This document shows, in pieces, positions 15,326-22,585 of a DNA stretch of 30,814 nt. The DNA comes from Spirochaetales bacterium (lineage in GTDB: Bacteria; Spirochaetota; Spirochaetia; DAHUYW01): positions 1-30,814 of the forward strand of contig DAHUYW010000045.1 in assembly GCA_027306915.1 (NCBI GenBank), given 5' to 3'. How positions within the stretch are numbered: position 1 is the first letter of the stretch; each line of letters opens with the position of its first letter. The notes under the pieces are model-generated. The model was not told the origin of the DNA and did not search any database. It was given only the letters and a program-made list of their open reading frames with translations. The translations under genes and the position numbers were made by a program.

Positions 15326-16354
15326 TCATTGCTCCGCCCTCCGTCCGCGAGGGCCGCTGCTTCCTCGTTTCACGAGGGTGCAGGGAACAAGCACTTGCGA
15401 GCATTCCCCCCCGGGCTGCTCCAGCTGCCGGATGAGCTGCTCGACGCCGAGACGGCCGAGCTCCTTGCCGGGCACCTCCATCGTTGTGAGCGGCGGAACG
15501 AAGAGCTCGGCCGTTCGTGAAGACGAGATTATCGACACGAGTGAAAAATCCGTCGGGACGCGCCAGCCTCGCTCGCCCACCGCCTGGATGACCCCCGGAA
15601 GGGCGCGGTCATTCATAGCGACCAGCGCGGTGAGGTCGGGATTGTCGGCAAGAAGTTTTCGGCAGCTCTCATAGCCGTCGGCAGGGGTTGCGTGGCTGAA
15701 GACCGCCGCCTCCGCGAGCTTGGCCTCTGAGACCGCCTTCCGGAATCCCTCGTGCGCCCGCACGGCCGGCCCGTATCCGGATTCAAAGATCTCCCGCGAC
15801 TGGTTCAGGAAGGCGACCTTTTCGTGTCCAAGGCCGGCAAGATAGGCGACCACCTCTCCGGTGACCTGGTCAAAGTCGATGTCGGCGTAGCTTAATCCCG
15901 TATTGTTCTCGCAGCGTCCGATCATGGTGAAGGGCGTCCCGGCTTCGAGGAGCACTCCTACCCGTTCGTCGTTCGAGCGCACCTCCATGAGGATCACGCC
16001 GTCGACCAGCTTCTGGCGTGTCAGCTCCCGCAGATGATCGGCGTCGTCCACGCGGGTGTTCCACAGCACGAGGTTATAACCCCAGTCAAGCGCCGCTTCC
16101 GCGGCGTTCGTGACGAACTCGATTTCGGTCAGACCCATGCCGCGCTCTCGGGGCGAAAGGAGAAGGGCGATGATTCGGCTCCGTTTGCTCGCAAGTCCGC
16201 GGGCAAGGGCATGGGGATGGTATCCGAGCTCTTCCATTGTCTGGTAGATGAGTCGCTTGGTTTTCTCGGAAACCGGCCGCGTGCCGGTCAGCACATAGGA
16301 GACGGTACTGATAGAGACGCCGGCACGTTTTGCCACATCCAACATCGTTGCCAC
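15326..16354 (-). CDS. LacI-family transcriptional regulator of the α-xyloside operon
   Basis: The protein has 342 residues. GTG 16354 follows AGGA and starts at the usual place for the family (VATMLDVAKRAGVSISTVSYVL). The helix-turn-helix occupies about residues 4-24 and the hinge helix HPHALARGLA lies near residue 55. The periplasmic-binding-like sugar domain follows: VDGVILMEVRSN, LGHEKVAFLN, GYESCRKLLADNPDLTALVAMND and VSIISSSRTAELFVPPLTTMEVPG. It is first in the operon, behind a TTGACA promoter with three operator-like units downstream. This fits an autoregulated repressor released by the imported sugar or its hydrolysis product; the inducer is unknown. Confidence 0.9.
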   Translation of the reverse strand: MATMLDVAKRAGVSISTVSYVLTGTRPVSEKTKRLIYQTMEELGYHPHALARGLASKRSRIIALLLSPRERGMGLTEIEFVTNAAEAALDWGYNLVLWNTRVDDADHLRELTRQKLVDGVILMEVRSNDERVGVLLEAGTPFTMIGRCENNTGLSYADIDFDQVTGEVVAYLAGLGHEKVAFLNQSREIFESGYGPAVRAHEGFRKAVSEAKLAEAAVFSHATPADGYESCRKLLADNPDLTALVAMNDRALPGVIQAVGERGWRVPTDFSLVSIISSSRTAELFVPPLTTMEVPGKELGRLGVEQLIRQLEQPGGECSQVLVPCTLVKRGSSGPRGRRAEQ

Positions 16355-16386
16355 GGTAATCCTGTGAAGCGAAGCCGCCCTTTTTT

Positions 16387-16428
16387 GTCGAAGCGCATAG
16401 TCGAAACGTTTAGTCGAAGCGCTTCGAC
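16387..16428 (-). promoter_or_regulatory. Triple LacI-type operator, 13-bp period
   Basis: Three units follow one another on the plus strand: GTCGAAGCGCATA (16387-16399), GTCGAAACGTTTA (16400-16412) and the perfect 16-bp palindrome GTCGAAGCGCTTCGAC (16413-16428). The central CG of the palindrome is the hallmark of LacI-family sites. They lie just downstream of the -10, around and after the probable transcription start, so bound repressor would block initiation or escape. Confidence 0.7.
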
Positions 16429-16433
16429 ACGGG

Positions 16434-16462
16434 AGCTTACACTGTCCCACGGCGCTTGTCAA
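16434..16462 (-). promoter_or_regulatory. Promoter of the lacI/ABC/yicI operon
   Basis: On the minus strand a perfect -35 TTGACA (16462-16457) and a -10 TAAGCT (16439-16434) are spaced by 17 nt. The start point falls at the edge of the palindromic operator. The leader to GTG 16354 is about 75 nt. Confidence 0.65.
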
Positions 16463-16507
16463 GAAAAACTGCAGGGGGGGCTCCGAGAACGGCGGTGAGT
16501 CTCGGCG

Positions 16508-18049
16508 TTACGATAGGAGAAGCCGGAAGCTCTCGCGAACCTCGGAGGCTGCGCAGAGGCTCTCGTGGACCTCATCGCCCCGCGCGCTGCCGGGCGGAAA
16601 GACGCGGTCGAAGGAGCCTATGACCCCGCGCAGAGCCGCAGCGTAGCTCGGAAAGCCAAAGCGGCGCTCCACGGCTTCGCCCAGGTCTGGGGCCGGCGGG
16701 GGCATCCTCTCGAGCCCGTCGAGAAGCTCGGCGTTCATCCGGAGGAGCTCGGAGCGAACGCCGGGGTCGGCGCATGCCTCGAGCACCCGAATCTGGACCT
16801 CAAGCGACAAGTAGGAGAAGTCCACGGCTTCGCTTGCCAGGTTTGCGCGAAGCGCCGCCCGCAACCCATCCGGGCGAATCAGAGCGTCCTCGACGCTGTC
16901 GATGTAGCGGTCGTAGGCAGCGATCAGCTCCGCCCGCCCCGACGCGTCGATGGGAACGAGAAGCTGCTCGTACTGCCGTACCGAGGGAGAGCCGAGGAGA
17001 TCGGCGATGCCGTCGAGGATATCGAGCCGCCGCGCGACGAGCGGTTTCCTCCAGCGCAGGCTGTCGACGAAGAGATAGCCGAATCCCTCTTGGATCGACG
17101 TGGAGACGATCCGGTCGGCGCTCGCGGCGAGAGCAGGAAAGTCGAGGTCCGCCTCCGCGAGCCGATCGCCTATTCCCCAGAGACCCTTCACGATTCCACG
17201 CCGGAAGCTGTCCTGGACCGCGGCCGAGTAGCGAAGCTCCTTCGGAGAGATTCCCGGGAGCGTCACTATCAGGTTGGACGCGTCGGGGCTCAAGGCCGAC
17301 AGCAGCCCGGCCTCGAGGACGTTCTTCCGCCGAATGGTCCGCACCGGATACAGGAGGAGAGGCTTGCCGGCGTCGAAGGAAGGAAACTCATGTTCGAAGC
17401 GGTCCGCAAGCCGCCTGCGGACTTGCAGGGAGTCCACCTCCGGAAGGGATTGCGGCGATACGGGATTATGCAGGAGCAAGACGACCTCTTCGGGAAGCCC
17501 CGCCTCGACGAGGAGGCGGCGATCCTGCTCGTTTATGACCGCGTAGCGCACGTTAGGGAGCGCCGGATAGAGAGGCAGGGTAACCGATCGATGAAGCTCC
17601 TTCAAGTTCTCGAAACGCCCGGCTTCGGGCAAGTCGTGGATGTGGAGAAGGATGCGCTGCTCGGGGCGCTCGCCGGCAACCGACAGAAGCGCCTGCGTGA
17701 AGGGTGGGTTCTTCCCGAGATGGTAGTTGTGCACCCACCAGAGCGCCCCGCCCCACCGCTCGGTGAGAAGCCGCGCTATGCGGGCGGGATCCGGAAGCGC
17801 CGCCTGCCCCGGCAGCGTGTAGCGAAGCTCGGGGAAGGTCTCGATCTCCACCCGAGGAGCGCCCGCTGCCGAGGCGATCGACGAGAGCACCGCCTGCAGC
17901 TTCGCATCCGGTTCCTCGCCGACGACCAGGCGGATCCGGCGTACCTCCGGCAGCTCGGCGGCAATGGCGCGAATCGAAAGGAGAATTACGCTCGTAACCC
18001 CGCCGGAGCGCACGTGATAGTGAAAGATGACGATGTCCCTAAGCCTCAT
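16508..18049 (-). CDS. GT-B glycosyltransferase, GT4-like, in the glucosylglycerate cluster
   Basis: This 513-residue cytoplasmic protein is probably a glycosyltransferase. ATG 18049 overlaps the TGA of gpgS (ATGA), so the two are translationally coupled. The opening IVIFHYHVRSGGVTSVILLS is a typical GT4 N-terminal glycine loop, and RILLHIHDLPEAGRF and VINEQDRRLLVEAGLP follow. The donor side has LLYPVRTIRRKNVLEA and STSIQEGFGYLFVDSLRWRKPLVA. The usual E-x7-E motif is E-x7-D here. The C-terminal 130 residues are helical and extend beyond a normal GT4. Donor and acceptor cannot be read. By context it may add a sugar to glucosyl(phospho)glycerate or to its mannosyl derivative. Confidence 0.7.
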   Translation of the reverse strand: MRLRDIVIFHYHVRSGGVTSVILLSIRAIAAELPEVRRIRLVVGEEPDAKLQAVLSSIASAAGAPRVEIETFPELRYTLPGQAALPDPARIARLLTERWGGALWWVHNYHLGKNPPFTQALLSVAGERPEQRILLHIHDLPEAGRFENLKELHRSVTLPLYPALPNVRYAVINEQDRRLLVEAGLPEEVVLLLHNPVSPQSLPEVDSLQVRRRLADRFEHEFPSFDAGKPLLLYPVRTIRRKNVLEAGLLSALSPDASNLIVTLPGISPKELRYSAAVQDSFRRGIVKGLWGIGDRLAEADLDFPALAASADRIVSTSIQEGFGYLFVDSLRWRKPLVARRLDILDGIADLLGSPSVRQYEQLLVPIDASGRAELIAAYDRYIDSVEDALIRPDGLRAALRANLASEAVDFSYLSLEVQIRVLEACADPGVRSELLRMNAELLDGLERMPPPAPDLGEAVERRFGFPSYAAALRGVIGSFDRVFPPGSARGDEVHESLCAASEVRESFRLLLS

Positions 18050-19059
18050 CTCTTCGCATCGCCCGACGGCGCCTTCGCGTGCGCGCCGAAGCGCTCGACG
18101 TATTCCGCGATCGTCTGCATGGGAGGGCGTTCCTGCGTCTGGATCTCGGTGCGCACGACGTCGTGCTCGGCCTTCGCGTAGGTGAGGGCGATGTGCTCCG
18201 CGCCGAGCTCCTCGAGGATGTTCGCCTCCTTGTACTTTGCAAGACGGTTCAGAAAGGTAGTCAAAATCCCGAAACCCATCCGGCTCAGCGCCTCGATGGT
18301 CTGATTGCGATGGATGCGCATCTCCATGTCGACCTGTGCGAGGATTTCCGGCCCGAACATGTGGTAGATGTCGATGAGGTGGCCCACCTCCACGCCATAG
18401 CCGACCGAGAAGGGGAGCTGCTCGAGGACCGACCGCCGTCCGGCATACTCTCCGGAAAGCGGTTGAATCAGCAAGGCGAGCTCCGGATAGAAGAGCGAGA
18501 AGAGCGGACGGATCAGGATCTCGGTCACGCGGCCTCCTCCGCTCGGCTGAAGCTCGCCTTCCGAGCGGATCGGGCGTTCGTAGAAGGCCTTCACGTAGCC
18601 GACCTTGTCGTGCATGAGGAGAGGCCCCACGAGGCCGTAGAGAAAGCGCGGGCTGATGTTCGCGATGTCGGCGTCGATCCATACGATGATGTCACCCGAT
18701 AGGACGTAGAGGCTCTTCCAGAGGTTCTCCCCCTTGCCACGGAAGGTGCCGTAGCGCCGGAGGATATCCGCCGAGCTGAAGACCTTCGCGCCGAACTGCA
18801 TGGCGATCTCCTGAGTCCGGTCGGTCGAACCCGAATCGATGACGGCAATCTCGTCGACAAGCGGAAAGCGTTCCATCAGCTCGGTCTTCAAAACGAGGAT
18901 TTCCTTGGCGATCGTAGCTTCCTCGTTGAGGGTCGGAAAGGCGAGCGAAATCGAGAGCTTCTTCTTATTCTTTAGGTCGATGAGCTTGCGCCTGTCGGAA
19001 AAGTCTCCGAAGTGGTAGGTCTGGTCGAGGATTACGGACTCGCTTCGCTCCGGCTTCAT
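18046..19059 (-). CDS. gpgS: Glucosyl-3-phosphoglycerate synthase (GT81)
   Basis: The 337-residue GT-A enzyme makes glucosyl-3-phosphoglycerate from an NDP-glucose and 3-phosphoglycerate, the first step to glucosylglycerate. Family features are SLAFPTLNEE (about 38-47), VIDSGSTDRT (73-82), RGKGENLWKS (107-116), the metal-binding WIDADIANI (127-135), then PLSGEYAGRRS and VGYGVEVGHLIDI. A C-terminal helix-rich tail (AEYVERF) is normal. ATG 19059 overlaps the stop of the M20-like gene (ATGA), and its own stop overlaps the next glycosyltransferase start. A nearby histidine phosphatase could remove the phosphate. The product protects against salt, heat or nitrogen stress in other bacteria. Confidence 0.85.
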   Translation of the reverse strand: MKPERSESVILDQTYHFGDFSDRRKLIDLKNKKKLSISLAFPTLNEEATIAKEILVLKTELMERFPLVDEIAVIDSGSTDRTQEIAMQFGAKVFSSADILRRYGTFRGKGENLWKSLYVLSGDIIVWIDADIANISPRFLYGLVGPLLMHDKVGYVKAFYERPIRSEGELQPSGGGRVTEILIRPLFSLFYPELALLIQPLSGEYAGRRSVLEQLPFSVGYGVEVGHLIDIYHMFGPEILAQVDMEMRIHRNQTIEALSRMGFGILTTFLNRLAKYKEANILEELGAEHIALTYAKAEHDVVRTEIQTQERPPMQTIAEYVERFGAHAKAPSGDAKR

Positions 19060-20288
19060 TGCAGCTCGATCTCCTTCGAATTGGACACGCCCGCGCGACG
19101 CTCGACCACGAGGAGGAGCTGCCGGAAGCCGGTCTCGAGCGGAGGGAGGTCTATGTATTCTTCGTCGAAGGCTACCTTCCCGCTCGTGATCCCGAGAGCG
19201 GCGCCGGGGATTCCAAACTCGTTGAGCATCGCGATCTTCTCTGTGATGACCCCGGTCTCGGGCTTGATCCGGAGCTGCGTGAGGGTCTCCTGCACCGCCG
19301 CGGTAATCGGAGCGTTCCGCTGGGAGTCGCCTACGGAATGGTGGGCCCTCACCGTGACCTCGGCCTGCGCCTCCTCGCCCGAAGCGATCTTCTGGATGGT
19401 CGCCATCACCGTGTTCTTCGCAGTCTCGAGAAGCGCCTCCTGCTCGGAGAGTATCTCCACATCCATCGTTCCCTCCGAGGGCCAGTGGCCGTAGCCGATT
19501 CCAGCCTGCATCCGCGCGATGCTCACTATCGTGGTCTTCCCGGGATCCCAGGTGATCGCTCCAATCTGGAAGGCGATCGCCCCGAGAATCGTGGCGGCCG
19601 AGGCGCTGTCCCCTGCCTGAAGAAGGTCCCGCTCCGCCTTGCGCACATCGACCGACAGCCAGTAGGTCCCGACCTGGCGCGTCTCGACGGTGCCGAGGCC
19701 GCTCCCGCGAATGAACAGCCCTCCCGAGATCTGTCCCCCCCACTCCGAGAGGAAGCTCCGCAGCGCGGCGGAGTTCTCGTCGACCGAGCTTGAAGGGGTG
19801 AACAGGAGAAGAAGGTTCTTGTCGAGGTAGAAGCCCGTCGCCTGCGCGTATTCGGCGAAGACCAGGAGGGCCGCGGCCCCTGCGCTCCGCTCGGCGACGC
19901 CGTGCCCGGCAGCGCGCTCCTTTGTGAGGTTGACCGAATTGCCGAGGGGCGAGTAGTCGGCGTCGCCGACCTCGGCAAAGACCAACAGGAAATCCGGGCG
20001 GGTCCCGAAGGCCGGGAAGAGCGCTGCGACGTTCCCCGCTTCATCCGTCACCACATTCGAAATACCGAAGTCGCGCAGCCGCGCCGCGATGAAATCCATC
20101 CTCCTCGATTCCGCCTCCGTGGGAGAGGGAATCTCGTTGAGGAGCACTGCATCCGAAATGATGCGGTTGACGTACTGCGAAAGATCGACCCTTCGCAGCT
20201 CCTTGAGGCGCCGGCGCGCCCGCCCGCCGCCGAAGACCGCCCGGGTCAAGCCGGCGATCCGGCGCATCAACAGGGAGACTCTCTTCAT
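19056..20288 (-). CDS. M20-fold peptidase homologue without catalytic residues
   Basis: The 410-residue protein has the order of an M20/PepT-type metallopeptidase: a short N-terminal helix pair, LLNEIPSPTEAE, DFGISNVVTDEAGNVAAL, a dimerisation-like domain (ILGAIAFQIGAITWDPGKTT), and GIPGAALGIT near the end. ATG 20288 follows AAGGGGA; an earlier in-frame GTG (20324) lacks a better site. The zinc ligands appear lost: the HxD strand reads FAEVGDADYS, the bridging-Asp loop AGHGVAERSAG, and the EE pair is replaced in FTPSSSVDENS. It is therefore probably not a hydrolase but a scaffold or regulator. It is coupled to gpgS by an ATGA overlap, which ties it to this pathway. Confidence 0.7.
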   Translation of the reverse strand: MKRVSLLMRRIAGLTRAVFGGGRARRRLKELRRVDLSQYVNRIISDAVLLNEIPSPTEAESRRMDFIAARLRDFGISNVVTDEAGNVAALFPAFGTRPDFLLVFAEVGDADYSPLGNSVNLTKERAAGHGVAERSAGAAALLVFAEYAQATGFYLDKNLLLLFTPSSSVDENSAALRSFLSEWGGQISGGLFIRGSGLGTVETRQVGTYWLSVDVRKAERDLLQAGDSASAATILGAIAFQIGAITWDPGKTTIVSIARMQAGIGYGHWPSEGTMDVEILSEQEALLETAKNTVMATIQKIASGEEAQAEVTVRAHHSVGDSQRNAPITAAVQETLTQLRIKPETGVITEKIAMLNEFGIPGAALGITSGKVAFDEEYIDLPPLETGFRQLLLVVERRAGVSNSKEIELQ

Positions 20289-20344
20289 CGTTCGCGTCCC
20301 CTTCACACGACGCCTTCGCGCCACGTGAGAGTAGGATGGTCCAC

Positions 20345-21643
20345 CTAAAAGGTGGACTTCATGGAGCTGAAGGCTCCGCTCCTTCCCCAGATGTTGGTAA
20401 ACAGATGACTGAGCTTGGTTTCAAGAATGCCGTACGAGAAGTGCCTGAGCGCGAGCTCGTAGTTCCTCTCGGTCATGCGGGCGACGCGCGAATCGTCGCG
20501 GAGGAGCTCGAGCACCGCCTGTAGGGTGCGCTCGGAAAGGAACTCGTCCATTTCGACTACGTCGAAGCCCAGAGGCCGGATATCGTAGGAATAGATCGTA
20601 TAGTTGTTCACGAGGATCGGCCGCCGGTAGTAGATGGCTTCGAGAAAGGCGTTGCCGAAGCCCTCGAAGAGGGACGGATAGGTGACTAAGTCTGCATGGG
20701 GATAGATGTCCTGGAGGGTGTAAATCTTCCGCCCGTCGGGTGTCGTTCCCCGCTGGTCGCTGATTATGTCGCTCACGAACAGGGCGCGGATGCCGAGGAG
20801 CTCCGCGTATTCGCGCACCCGTCGTTCGTACTCGTTGCCCTCATCCCCGGAAGCGTGTGAGATCACCAAGGCCCCCTTCACGCCCATCCTTCCCAGGCGG
20901 GCCACGAGCTCGATCGAGTGCTCGATCCCCTTGCGCTGGATGACGCGAGTAGGCTGGAGAAAGAGGCGCTCGTCGTCGCCCACCCCGAGCGAGGCGCGCA
21001 CATCGCGGGCATAGTCATCGGGCGGAGGCGGAGGCGATTCGTATTTCATCACGTTGGGGATGAGCGTCGAGCCAACCCCCCTTCGCAGGGCAAGCTGATT
21101 GCGCGCCGAGGAATTGATCACGACATGATGGATGGTCGGGAAGCTCGGCGGGAAGATCGAGTTCAGGTAGTCCCAGACGCAGTTCGTGAGGAAGCGCTTG
21201 CGCTCCCAGAAGAAGTCGTGGTGGTGTGCGATGACCGGCATGCCGGTCTCGGCGATGATCTCGCTCAACGCGGAAGCGAGGGGAAGGTTGAGAGGGATGG
21301 TGAGGAGATTCTCCGGTATGAGCAGGTCGATTTTGAAGTGGCCGATGAAATCGTAGATCTGGCGCTTGAAATAGTCGCGGAGGCGGTGGATTGCATCGGA
21401 GAGATGAGCGGTACGTCGAGACCGTCCGAAGGCGAGCGAGGTGAGCTCCGCGATCTCCGGATTCTTGTAGTGCGCAAGATCGACCAGAAAGCTCCTCTCC
21501 GGAGAAGTATCGAGCTCTCCGGCGAAGTAAAAGCAGCTGTGTCCGTTTCGCTCAAACACCTCGGCCCACTTTGCGGACTCCAGCGAGACACCGTCGGTCC
21601 CCGCGAAGCGAAACGAGATGAACCCTATACGCTTTCTATCCAA
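20345..21643 (-). CDS. GT4 glycosyltransferase, mannosylglucosylglycerate synthase-like
   Basis: The 432-residue GT-B enzyme starts at TTG 21643 behind AGGGGA. The N-terminus IGFISFRFAGTDGVSLESAKWAEV with YFAGELDTSPE is, as I recall it, the distinctive opening of mannosylglucosylglycerate synthases (MggS), which transfer mannose from GDP-mannose to glucosylglycerate. The donor half has QPTRVIQRKGIEHSIEL, YPSLFEGFGNAFLEAI (E-x7-E) and RRPILVNNYTIY. It is followed by the M20-like gene 56 nt later and by gpgS. The gpgS neighbourhood supports the MggS call, but the acceptor could be the phosphorylated form, as for MggA enzymes. It probably acts in the cytoplasm on a compatible solute. Confidence 0.65.
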   Translation of the reverse strand: MDRKRIGFISFRFAGTDGVSLESAKWAEVFERNGHSCFYFAGELDTSPERSFLVDLAHYKNPEIAELTSLAFGRSRRTAHLSDAIHRLRDYFKRQIYDFIGHFKIDLLIPENLLTIPLNLPLASALSEIIAETGMPVIAHHHDFFWERKRFLTNCVWDYLNSIFPPSFPTIHHVVINSSARNQLALRRGVGSTLIPNVMKYESPPPPPDDYARDVRASLGVGDDERLFLQPTRVIQRKGIEHSIELVARLGRMGVKGALVISHASGDEGNEYERRVREYAELLGIRALFVSDIISDQRGTTPDGRKIYTLQDIYPHADLVTYPSLFEGFGNAFLEAIYYRRPILVNNYTIYSYDIRPLGFDVVEMDEFLSERTLQAVLELLRDDSRVARMTERNYELALRHFSYGILETKLSHLFTNIWGRSGAFSSMKSTF

Positions 21644-21708
21644 GGTCCCCTGCCCGTCCGTCGTAATGATGCGCGTTCCCCTGCTTGACTAGAGCGCCGC
21701 ACCCCATA

Positions 21709-21737
21709 ACTGTAGGTAAAATCCGAGCCCTCGGCAA
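21709..21737 (-). promoter_or_regulatory. Possible internal promoter of the solute-synthesis operon
   Basis: On the minus strand TTGCCG (21737-21732) and TACAGT (21714-21709) are spaced by 17 nt in the 113-nt gap between the phosphatase and the GT4 gene. It would let the four downstream genes be transcribed independently of the phosphatase. Confidence 0.3.
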
Positions 21738-21756
21738 CCTCCTGCGACGGGCAGCG

Positions 21757-22410
21757 TCAGATATCGTCAAGCTCTTCTTCCGATTCGAAGTGCTCCCTGC
21801 TTCCCCAGGTCTCCAGCATCCAGCGTCCCTCTTCGAAGCGGATCGCGTTCAGGGCTCCGTTCGGTATGATGAAGTGGCGCGGGACCGCGAGCGAGAGGCC
21901 GACGATGAAGCGGAAGAGGCCGTCGAGGATACCGCCGTGGGTGACAGCCACGACCACCTCCCCGAGATGACGTGCAGCCAGCTCCTCAAGGAAGCTCACG
22001 GTCCGCTCGCTCCGCTCCCGCGCGCTCTCGCCTCCGGGCACGACCCAGTCCGGGTCGCGCTCGCGGAAAAGGGCCCACTCGCTCGGATAGCGGGCGACAA
22101 TCTCCGCCTCTGTTAGCCCTTCGAAGATGCCGAGCCTCCGCTCCCGAAGGCGCCCGTCGTAGCGAGGGGAAAGCCCGGCGCGCGCGGCAATCGGAAGGGC
22201 GGTCTCCCTCGCGCGCCCCAGGTCGCTTGAGTAGAGCGCCCCCACGGGAATGCGCGAGATTCGCTCCGCGATCGCCTCGGCCTGCGCGCGCCCGATCGAA
22301 GTGAGGGGGCTGTCCCGGTGACCCTGCAGCCGCCCTTCGCGGTTCCACACGGTCTCGCCGTGGCGCACCAGGATGATCCGCACCGTGCTCGGATCAGCAA
22401 TTGATGGCAC
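21757..22410 (-). CDS. Histidine phosphatase, candidate glucosyl-3-phosphoglycerate phosphatase
   Basis: The 217-residue protein belongs to the phosphoglycerate-mutase-like superfamily. GTG 22410 follows GGAGG at good spacing. The catalytic set is complete: LVRHGET with the phosphorylated His at residue 17, the following WNREGRLQGHRDSPLT, the RARETALPIA Arg, LRERRLGIFEG with the acid Glu, and the second His in VAVTHGG. Mycobacterial GpgP is of this superfamily, and the position just upstream of the GT4/gpgS genes suggests that it dephosphorylates glucosyl-3-phosphoglycerate. Sequence alone cannot exclude an α-ribazole or general sugar-phosphate phosphatase. It is divergent from the antiporter gene. 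Confidence 0.75.
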   Translation of the reverse strand: MPSIADPSTVRIILVRHGETVWNREGRLQGHRDSPLTSIGRAQAEAIAERISRIPVGALYSSDLGRARETALPIAARAGLSPRYDGRLRERRLGIFEGLTEAEIVARYPSEWALFRERDPDWVVPGGESARERSERTVSFLEELAARHLGEVVVAVTHGGILDGLFRFIVGLSLAVPRHFIIPNGALNAIRFEEGRWMLETWGSREHFESEEELDDI

Positions 22411-22585
22411 GTAGTCCTCCGGCCAGGTGTCTCATCCAAGGAAACCTCGCGGCAATTCTGCCGGAAAGGCGCCGGATGGACAAGCCGCACCACTGACCTT
22501 CTATCGAGAGGCCGGATACGGCTCTCCCCTCGCGGCAGCTTTCGCGTTGTCTCCCGCCTGCGCGGGTAGTATCTTCGGAGGAACT

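Noticed and set aside
16565..18181. 538-codon open frame on the plus strand
   Set aside because: It is the shadow of the glycosyltransferase and gpgS genes in GC-rich DNA; no ribosome binding site and no domain pattern.
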